A stretch of DNA of 37,286 nucleotides, from assembly GCF_016901695.1 (NCBI RefSeq), contig NZ_JACJKS010000022.1, forward strand, positions 1 to 37,286, written 5' to 3'. The position numbers and the translations under genes were made by a program. The notes beneath the pieces were generated by a model. It was not told the DNA's origin. It saw nothing but the letters and a program-made list of their open reading frames with translations, and did not search any database. Numbering within the stretch: position 1 is the stretch's first letter; each line of letters starts with the position of its first letter. Shown piece after piece: positions 32,569-37,286 of the stretch. This DNA is from Mordavella massiliensis. Its GTDB lineage: Bacteria; Bacillota; Clostridia; Lachnospirales; Lachnospiraceae.

Positions 32569-33843
32569 ATGGAATTAATTTATACGCCGAAAGCGGGAAA
32601 CGACCTGCTTCGGATTAAAGAAAGAATTGAAGAATATTTTGACGATGAAGAGAAGAGGATGAATCATAACACACCATTGCCGAAGGAGCAGAGCAAATCC
32701 ATACCTGTATATCGGAAATGGTGGTTCTGGCTGATCACTGTGATTGTGATCGCGGGAATTGCTGTTGCCGGATTTCTTTTATCAGCGTCAAAAGACCAGA
32801 AGGAAGACCAGACTGCTCCGGTAACAGAACAGGTAAAGGATTTTTCGGATCAGGATTTTAAGGATCTGATAGGAAAAAGTGAGGAGGATCTTGAAAACGC
32901 CGGATTGATTAAATCCGAAGATGCGGACGAATATACGGGCCTTGATGAGAATTTGAAAATCGTTCTGAAAGATGGGAAGGTTGATCAAATTCATATCGCA
33001 GGAGAACCGGATGTTACGCCGGCCTTTGCTGGTGTGAGAATCGGAACAGGCGGAGAAGACGCTAAAAGTACATTGCTTGCGATATATCCTGACGATACAA
33101 GTGCAGAAGAAATGATAAAAGTATCAAATCTGGATACGAAAGAAAGTGTGGAATGTGATCTAAGCGATGGAACAGTATCCGCAATCCGGTATTTTGTCAT
33201 GACGGATGAACAGGTGAGTGAGGTTGAGAGCAAACTCCAGGAAGCATATATTTTCCCGGACAGTGCTGATAAATATTTGTCGGAGGATGAGATCAGAAGC
33301 GTAAGTGTTGACGATATGGCTCTTGGAAGAAATGAAATTTTCGCAAGACATGGCTACATTTTTAATGAAGAGCCATTTAAAACATACTTTGCAGATCAGT
33401 CCTGGTATGAGGGAACCGTGCCATCGGATCAGTTTCATGCAGATCAGGTCTTTAATGACTTTGAAAAGAAAAATGTGGAACTGATCAGGCAGATAGAGGA
33501 TGAAATCAACGGAGCAGCAGCGGCGCAGACAGAACAACAGAACGCTGTGAATGACGCATATGATTTCCTGGTGGGACATTCTTATAATTGCAGAGGCTAT
33601 CAAACGTCGATCTCATTTGAAACAAGAGATACGCTCGTTGTCATATATGGCGGGGAAATAGAAGATCGATATACCAGTTACTCTATCTCATCAAGGTATG
33701 AAGTTTACAGGGATGACCAAAAAGAATGGCTGACATTCGTTACAATAGACGGGGTGGAATACTATCTCCGCTGTTTTACGGACGGATCCATGAATCTGGC
33801 CGGCAATGGGGAATTTGACGGATGGTATGATTTGATTTCATAA
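32569..33843 (+). CDS. ParE/RelE toxin stub fused in frame to a YARHG-domain membrane protein
   Basis: Residues 1-28 (MELIYTPKAGNDLLRIKERI then EEYFDDEE) are the start of a ParE/RelE toxin; the remaining about 65 residues, with the toxin core strands, are gone. From about residue 31 (MNHNTPLPKEQ) the frame continues into an unrelated protein: one membrane helix (WWFWLITVIVIAGIAVAGFL, about 51-70), an extracellular region, a YARHG domain at about 245-285 (ALGRNEIFARHGYIF, QSWYEG), and a C-terminal beta-rich part to residue 424. The gene starts two bases after the antitoxin stop, as toxin genes do. An internal ATG at 32659 could start the YARHG protein alone, with GAGG directly against it. A deletion has evidently joined the two genes. 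Function of the YARHG part is unknown. Confidence 0.8.
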   Translation: MELIYTPKAGNDLLRIKERIEEYFDDEEKRMNHNTPLPKEQSKSIPVYRKWWFWLITVIVIAGIAVAGFLLSASKDQKEDQTAPVTEQVKDFSDQDFKDLIGKSEEDLENAGLIKSEDADEYTGLDENLKIVLKDGKVDQIHIAGEPDVTPAFAGVRIGTGGEDAKSTLLAIYPDDTSAEEMIKVSNLDTKESVECDLSDGTVSAIRYFVMTDEQVSEVESKLQEAYIFPDSADKYLSEDEIRSVSVDDMALGRNEIFARHGYIFNEEPFKTYFADQSWYEGTVPSDQFHADQVFNDFEKKNVELIRQIEDEINGAAAAQTEQQNAVNDAYDFLVGHSYNCRGYQTSISFETRDTLVVIYGGEIEDRYTSYSISSRYEVYRDDQKEWLTFVTIDGVEYYLRCFTDGSMNLAGNGEFDGWYDLIS

Positions 33844-33867
33844 AGATATTCGTGTCTTATTGTAAAT

Positions 33868-33923
33868 ATGGTAAAATACCTGAAAACAAAGTATAATAAG
33901 GAAAAGACGTGGCGATACAGTAA
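33868..33923 (+). promoter_or_regulatory. Promoter region of MNT-HEPN module 1 (copy 1 of a shared element)
   Basis: A consensus TATAAT lies at 33892-33897, preceded by ATGGTAAAATACC and followed by the block ending GGCGATACA. The same stretch recurs with few changes at 36253-36309 before the second module, including the TATAAT. The -35 is weak in both. Confidence 0.65.
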
Positions 33924-33942
33924 TTGTAAAGAAGGTGACAGT

Positions 33943-34278
33943 ATGACAGAAAAAAAGATCAGAGAAGTCATAGATAAATTTGCAGAAGAAGCAAAAAAGA
34001 TATATGGAATAAAACTGGAAGGACTTATCCTCTATGGGTCCTGTGCGCGCGGGGATTTTCAAAATGACAGCGATATTGATATTTTGATTTTGTTAAATGT
34101 TCCATTGGAGAATATCAGTTCTGAGAGAAATCGTATTCTGGACATATCAGATAAACTTGATCTGGAGTATGATGTCGTACTGGCTCCTGTTGTTCAGAAT
34201 TATGAATTGTATCAGAAATACATTCCGGTGTCATCATTTTATCAGAACGTGGAGAGAGAAGGTGTAAAGATTGCCTGA
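33943..34278 (+). CDS. MNT-family nucleotidyltransferase (MntA-like antitoxin), module 1
   Basis: A 111-residue minimal nucleotidyltransferase. The motif is GS-x10-DxD: YGSCARGDFQNDSDIDI at about residues 31-47, with both catalytic Asp present. In MntA-HepT systems the enzyme AMPylates and silences the HEPN RNase toxin encoded next to it. GAAGGTGA precedes the ATG. Its last codons (ATT GCC TGA) contain the TTG start of the HEPN gene. The gene looks intact although its HEPN partner is broken. It is a paralogue of the MNT gene at 36382. Confidence 0.92.
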   Translation: MTEKKIREVIDKFAEEAKKIYGIKLEGLILYGSCARGDFQNDSDIDILILLNVPLENISSERNRILDISDKLDLEYDVVLAPVVQNYELYQKYIPVSSFYQNVEREGVKIA

Positions 34279-34678
34279 GTACAGTTCCTTATAAAAAGAT
34301 TATGCGAAATATAGAATAGAACGTGCAAGAGAAGATCTGGATGCAGCCCGTCTGCTTTATGATGCAGGTAATTACAGGGTTGCGAATAATAGAGCCTACT
34401 ATGCTATATTTCATGCCATGAGAGCAGTGCTTGTATTTGATAATTTTGATTCAAGTAAGCATAGTGGAGTGATTGCAGAATTTAGGCGAAGATATATTAA
34501 AGAAGGTATCTTTCCCACAGAGATATCCAAGATGATTGGTTCAGCATTTACTATTCGTAATGCCTCGGACTATGATGACATGTTTATTGCAAGTAAACAT
34601 GATACGGAAGAGCAGATAAAAAATGCTGAACATGTGTATCATGTTCTGGCAGAATATATTAATCGTCAAATTGCCTAA
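34271..34678 (+). pseudogene. HEPN-domain toxin (HepT-like), in-frame stop at codon 8, module 1
   Basis: The frame opens with TTG at 34271, overlapping the MNT stop exactly as the intact HEPN gene at 36710 does. It reads six more sense codons (PEYSSL), meets TAA at 34292-34294, and then continues in the same frame as a complete HEPN domain: KDYAKYRIERAREDLDAARL, later NNRAYYAIFHAM with the Rx6H catalytic motif, and ASDYDDMFIA. No frame change is involved, so a single nonsense change (or one sequencing error in an A/T-rich stretch) is enough. No ATG, GTG or TTG lies between the stop and the Arg-His motif; the next ATG (34418) comes after it, so a product started there would lack the RNase motif. 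A terminator follows. Confidence 0.85.
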
Positions 34679-34694
34679 ATCAAAGGTTGATAAG

Positions 34695-34724
34695 ACCCTC
34701 AGGAGAGATCCGGAGGGTTTTTTT
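34695..34724 (+). terminator. Terminator of MNT-HEPN module 1
   Basis: ACCCTC-A-GG (34695-34703) pairs with CC-G-GAGGGT (34710-34718), followed by six more T (34719-34724). Confidence 0.88.
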
Positions 34725-34776
34725 AGGGTAAAATGGAGTGTGAAAACTACTGCAGAGCTTTCACAATCTTAAGGAT

Positions 34777-36057
34777 TTGTTTTTGTGTTTCAAGGCTGCA
34801 GGAATGTACTTCGTGAAGAATTTCCTGCTCGATTACAGAGGCAGGATGGTTGTATTCGTCGGCAAGGATATAATCAAAGGATATTGGAGTATGGCGTTTA
34901 CAAGGCCTGGGACAACCCGCATCGAAATCGAGGGCAATGAGCCTTATGAGATTACGATCGAAGAACCTGTCATTAACACTAACCTGCCCAAACGTATCCA
35001 GACGGGTACGAAAATGCAGATGACGACTTCCCTGGGCAATACGATGCTGGAAGATAAGAAAATAGACGAGATTTCCAATCGAGGCATTTATGATACGAAG
35101 GCGGCTATCGGATACCAGCCAAAAGTGGAGATCCTTTCCGGCGCAGACCTTGTGAAGCGAGAAAATGGAGATTATTCCAATATTTTAAGCTCCAGCGAGG
35201 ACATTACCTTTACCGGGGAGGGGACAGTCACCTTTAAAGTGACTTATGAAATGCTTCCCTTTAAGCAGGTGGCAAGCGGAGAGTCCGTTGCTGTGAGTGA
35301 CGAGGTTTATTACAGCCCGGAGGCAACTTTCTCTGTAGACATAGTGTCTGAACTGCCGGCTGTAGAGGTGACGGATAAAACCGGAGATGGGGTTGCGGCT
35401 GATCTTACAGGGGTCGATACAGACAAAATCTGTGCAGATAACAATGTAAATACGGCAGAACATGATATCGAAATCGTCCTCTCTCAGGAAGAGGCAACAG
35501 ACGAGGATGGTCTCCTTCTTGAACAGATGGCGGATAAGGCTGGCTACTCAGTAAAAAATGTATATGAAGTTGTGATGACGTTGTTTGCAGATGGCAAGGA
35601 AATTTCCAATATCACAGATGATTTCGGCGCTTTAAAAATGAATTTGTATGCCGGGAAACAGCATGCTGGCGAGGATGCCTGCGTATATCAGCTTCATAAC
35701 GGAGCGGAAACCATTCGTTACGACGATCTGAAAGTGAATGAGGATGGTTTTGTAGAGATTACTGTGGACCGGCTGTCAACATTTGCCGTGGCAGTGAAAG
35801 ATACGCAATCCATTGTAACGCCAGCGGACCCTGGCACAGAGACAGGCAGCGCAGATCCGAATGCGAATGGTAATGCTGCTGCATCCCTTAATACAGGAGT
35901 ATCCTCAGAAACAGAGGCGCCGCGAACAGGAGACAGCGCCAATTTATTTGTATGGAATATCTTATGTATTTGTTCTTTGGGAGCAGTTGTAGTTTTCTGT
36001 ATGAGAAAAATAAAACGTACATTGTTTTTTTGTTCAAAGAGAAACATAAGACCATAA
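34777..36057 (+). pseudogene. Cell-surface protein with xPxTGD sorting motif, apparently lacking its 5' end
   Basis: The open frame (up to 426 residues) starts with TTG, without a well-spaced ribosome binding site and without a signal peptide, yet its C-terminus is that of an exported protein: linker VTPADPGTETGSADPNANG, sorting motif APRTGD (about 380-385), membrane helix (about 389-409) and basic tail MRKIKR. The first about 60 residues (GRMVVFVGKDIIKGYWSMAF, RIEIEGNEPYEI) look like the middle of a domain. The middle is beta-rich repeats of unknown type. Most likely this is the 3' part of a larger sortase-anchored protein whose signal and N-terminus were lost. It lies between the two MNT-HEPN modules. 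If it starts at an unrecognised position, export would still be unexplained. Confidence 0.65.
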
Positions 36058-36060
36058 AAA

Positions 36061-36115
36061 CCTCCGCAAAAAGGGAGGATGCCGGGTGACTGATCGCTCA
36101 GTCCCCGGCATGTAT
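36061..36115 (+). terminator. Hairpins after the surface protein gene
   Basis: A small stem CCTCC/GGAGG (36061-36078) is followed by a strong one, ATGCCGGG/CCCGGCAT (36079-36115), that extends inward with ACTGA/TCAGT around TCGC. No T-run follows, so termination is uncertain; it may stabilise the 3' end. Confidence 0.45.
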
Positions 36116-36381
36116 TATGAAAAAGTTTATTTGTACTGCGATGATTTATAGCGGTCTGGAACAACGTATTTACGCTGTTTTTAGGACCACTGGGTTTGTC
36201 ATTGTTTGTCTCGGTTTACTAGGAGTGGTGTAAAAGTGGTGTAGTAAAAGGGATGGTAAAATAGCTAGAAACAAAGTATAATAAAGAAAAAGATAAGGCG
36301 ATACATGAAGGATGATTGATTTTACTTATGTGGATGCATCGAAAGCCGATGTAACACAATTTAAAGAAAGAAGGTGTTGTG
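36116..36381. other. Intergenic stretch before MNT-HEPN module 2
   Basis: It holds the second copy of the shared promoter element (36253-36309). Between that and the MNT start, a 29-codon frame (36312-36401, MIDFTYVDASKADVTQFK...) overlaps the MNT start but lacks a well-spaced ribosome binding site; it could be a leader peptide or gene remnant. Nothing recognisable lies in 36116-36250. Confidence 0.4.
36253..36309 (+). promoter_or_regulatory. Promoter region of MNT-HEPN module 2 (copy 2 of a shared element)
   Basis: ATGGTAAAATAGCT, consensus TATAAT at 36277-36282 and the closing GGCGATACA match the region before module 1 (33868-33923), with about eight substitutions and one one-base gap over some 56 bases. 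This conservation outside coding sequence suggests a promoter with an operator or a recent duplication. Confidence 0.65.
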
Positions 36382-36723
36382 ATGTCAACAGCAATGAATG
36401 ACCTGGTGCATCAGTATATCGAACTGCTTAGTGAAATATACGGAAATCATTTAAAGACAGTTATATTGTATGGTTCATATGCAAGAGGAGATTATACAGA
36501 AGACTCTGATATAGATATAATGGTACTTTTAGATTTGAGTGATATTGATATAAAAAAGTACAGGCATGAACTATCGGGTATGACTTATGATTTTAATATG
36601 GACTATGATCTGGATATCAGACCTATAGCAAAGAGTAAGGAGCATTTTGATAAATGGGTAGGAGTATACCCGTTTTATTCAAACATAGAGAAAGAGGGGG
36701 TGAAATTGTTTGACGCAGCATAG
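36382..36723 (+). CDS. MNT-family nucleotidyltransferase (MntA-like antitoxin), module 2
   Basis: A 113-residue minimal nucleotidyltransferase with YGSYARGDYTEDSDIDI at about residues 31-47 (GS-x10-DxD complete). It resembles the module 1 enzyme along its length, for example FYSNIEKEGVKL against FYQNVEREGVKI at the end. AAGGTG five bases before the ATG at 36382 favours that start over the GTG at 36379. It overlaps the HEPN start by 14 bases. The expected role is AMPylation of the HEPN toxin to keep it inactive. Confidence 0.93.
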   Translation: MSTAMNDLVHQYIELLSEIYGNHLKTVILYGSYARGDYTEDSDIDIMVLLDLSDIDIKKYRHELSGMTYDFNMDYDLDIRPIAKSKEHFDKWVGVYPFYSNIEKEGVKLFDAA

Positions 36724-37120
36724 CGAAAAAGGATCCAGGAAAGATTTGGTTTTATATCGTCTCGAAGCTGCAAAGAGTGATATTAAATCGGCGGAAATCC
36801 TTTTGAAAGCAGGAGAATATCGAGGCGCAAATAATAGAGCTTATTATGGAATTTATCATGCTGTTTCGGCAATTCATGCTTTGGATGGCAATGCATACAA
36901 AAGACATAAAGATGCCCTTGCCAATTTTAATAAAACCTATATTAAATCAGAAATTTTTCCAAGAACCATTAGGAGAAAAATTGCTGAAGCAGAAGAAATA
37001 CGGCATGCCAGTGATTATGATGACTTTTATATTGCTACAAGAGAAGAAGCGGAAGATCAGATTACGACCGCTTTGGAATTGATAGCAATGATAGAGAATT
37101 ATTTAAAAGATAAAATGTAG
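36710..37120 (+). CDS. HEPN-domain toxin (HepT-like RNase), module 2, TTG start
   Basis: A 136-residue all-helical HEPN protein. The motif NNRAYYGIYHAV (about 44-55) carries Arg and His in the Rx4-6H arrangement of HEPN ribonucleases, and HASDYDDFYIA (about 101-111) is the conserved C-terminal segment of this subgroup. The start is TTG at 36710 with GGGGTGA eight or so bases upstream, inside the 3' end of the MNT gene. With that gene it makes a complete MntA-HepT-like toxin-antitoxin or abortive-infection module. It is the intact counterpart of the broken HEPN gene at 34271. Confidence 0.92.
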   Translation: MTQHSEKGSRKDLVLYRLEAAKSDIKSAEILLKAGEYRGANNRAYYGIYHAVSAIHALDGNAYKRHKDALANFNKTYIKSEIFPRTIRRKIAEAEEIRHASDYDDFYIATREEAEDQITTALELIAMIENYLKDKM

Positions 37121-37179
37121 AAATAAAAGATGTAGTAATTGTCGCTAATGTAATGAAACTATATAGAAAGTTTTGATAA

Positions 37180-37286
37180 GGGGCTGTTGCAAAAGTAGAT
37201 AGATAATCTACTGGAGCAACAGCTCCACTTTTTATACCTAAAAACAGAAAACAGGCCCCGAAGAGCCCGTAATCCGTGGTATAATT
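37180..37286. mobile_element. Left end of an IS1182-like insertion sequence, partial
   Basis: GGGGCTGTTGCAAAA at 37180-37194 has the form of the terminal inverted repeat of IS1182-family elements. It opens a hairpin in which GGGGCTGTTGC pairs with GCAACAGCTCC and AGTAGAT with ATCTACT (37180-37226), followed by T5, a terminator that would shield a transposase from outside transcription. The last bases, GTAATCCGTGGTATAATT, look like its promoter. The transposase itself lies beyond the window, so the family is inferred from the end only. Confidence 0.55.

Noticed and set aside
34418-34678. Intact 86-residue HEPN gene starting at the internal ATG
   Set aside because: The conserved HEPN N-terminal helices and the Arg-His motif are encoded upstream in the same frame, and no ribosome binding site precedes 34418; a truncated pseudogene is the better reading.
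1-37286. CRISPR array, prophage or integrase with attachment sites
   Set aside because: No regularly spaced direct repeats, Cas, phage structural or recombinase genes were seen, and none of the tRNA 3' ends was found repeated nearby.

Overview
The window looks like a chromosomal segment of a low-G+C-phylum Gram-positive anaerobe, most likely a Clostridia of the Lachnospiraceae type. Evidence: strong AGGAGG-type ribosome binding sites, near-consensus sigma-A promoters, no encoded CCA on the tRNAs, a PPi-dependent phosphofructokinase plus a membrane pyrophosphatase, YARHG and xPxTGD-anchored surface proteins, and HEPN/MNT modules. The main body (about 430-32100) is fairly GC-rich core genome. 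The right end (about 32100-37286) is clearly more AT-rich and looks like an accessory island. The assignment rests on gene content only.

Layout. 1-400: 3' end of a 23S rRNA gene, tRNA-Asn and a terminator; no 5S follows. 430-5500: P1B metal ATPase with divergent TetR regulator, then a CdaR-like regulator and glycerate kinase on the minus strand. 5530-6190: five-tRNA operon (Glu-Met-Asp-Val-Leu, minus) with its own promoter and terminator. 6220-7060: a deletion scar where a headless LysR gene meets a headless ABC exporter gene. 7120-8790: orphan HicB-like protein, then a flavodoxin and TetR regulator with a double operator on the flavodoxin promoter. 8800-15060: membrane pyrophosphatase, HAD phosphatase, xanthine phosphoribosyltransferase with a COG3044-type ATPase, and pyridoxal-family kinase. 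15290-20020: tRNA-Arg, a heterodimeric ABC exporter pair and a ketopantoate-reductase-family enzyme. 20178-24240: acylphosphatase, Fe-S protein related to QueG, glycerol kinase behind a 51-base perfect palindrome, and a phosphofructokinase carrying the residues of PPi-dependent enzymes. 24250-26780: lipoprotein/permease/ATPase importer. 26856-30232: a pseudokinase-like/TPR membrane protein overlapping an Ig-repeat membrane protein. 30263-32095: an LtaS/MdoB-type sulfatase-fold enzyme with a C-terminal GBS-Bsp-like repeat.

The right-hand island holds a Phd/YefM antitoxin whose ParE-type toxin is reduced to about 28 codons and fused in frame to a YARHG membrane protein; an MNT-HEPN module whose HEPN toxin has an in-frame stop at codon 8; a surface protein that seems to lack its 5' end; a second, intact MNT-HEPN module with a closely matching promoter region; and the left end of an IS1182-like insertion sequence running off the window. 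With the orphan HicB, three of four antitoxin-like genes here have lost or broken toxins. That pattern, the LysR/ABC scar, the glpK palindrome and the pseudokinase/Ig pair are the items I would follow up first. No CRISPR array, prophage or complete defence system other than the MNT-HEPN module was seen.
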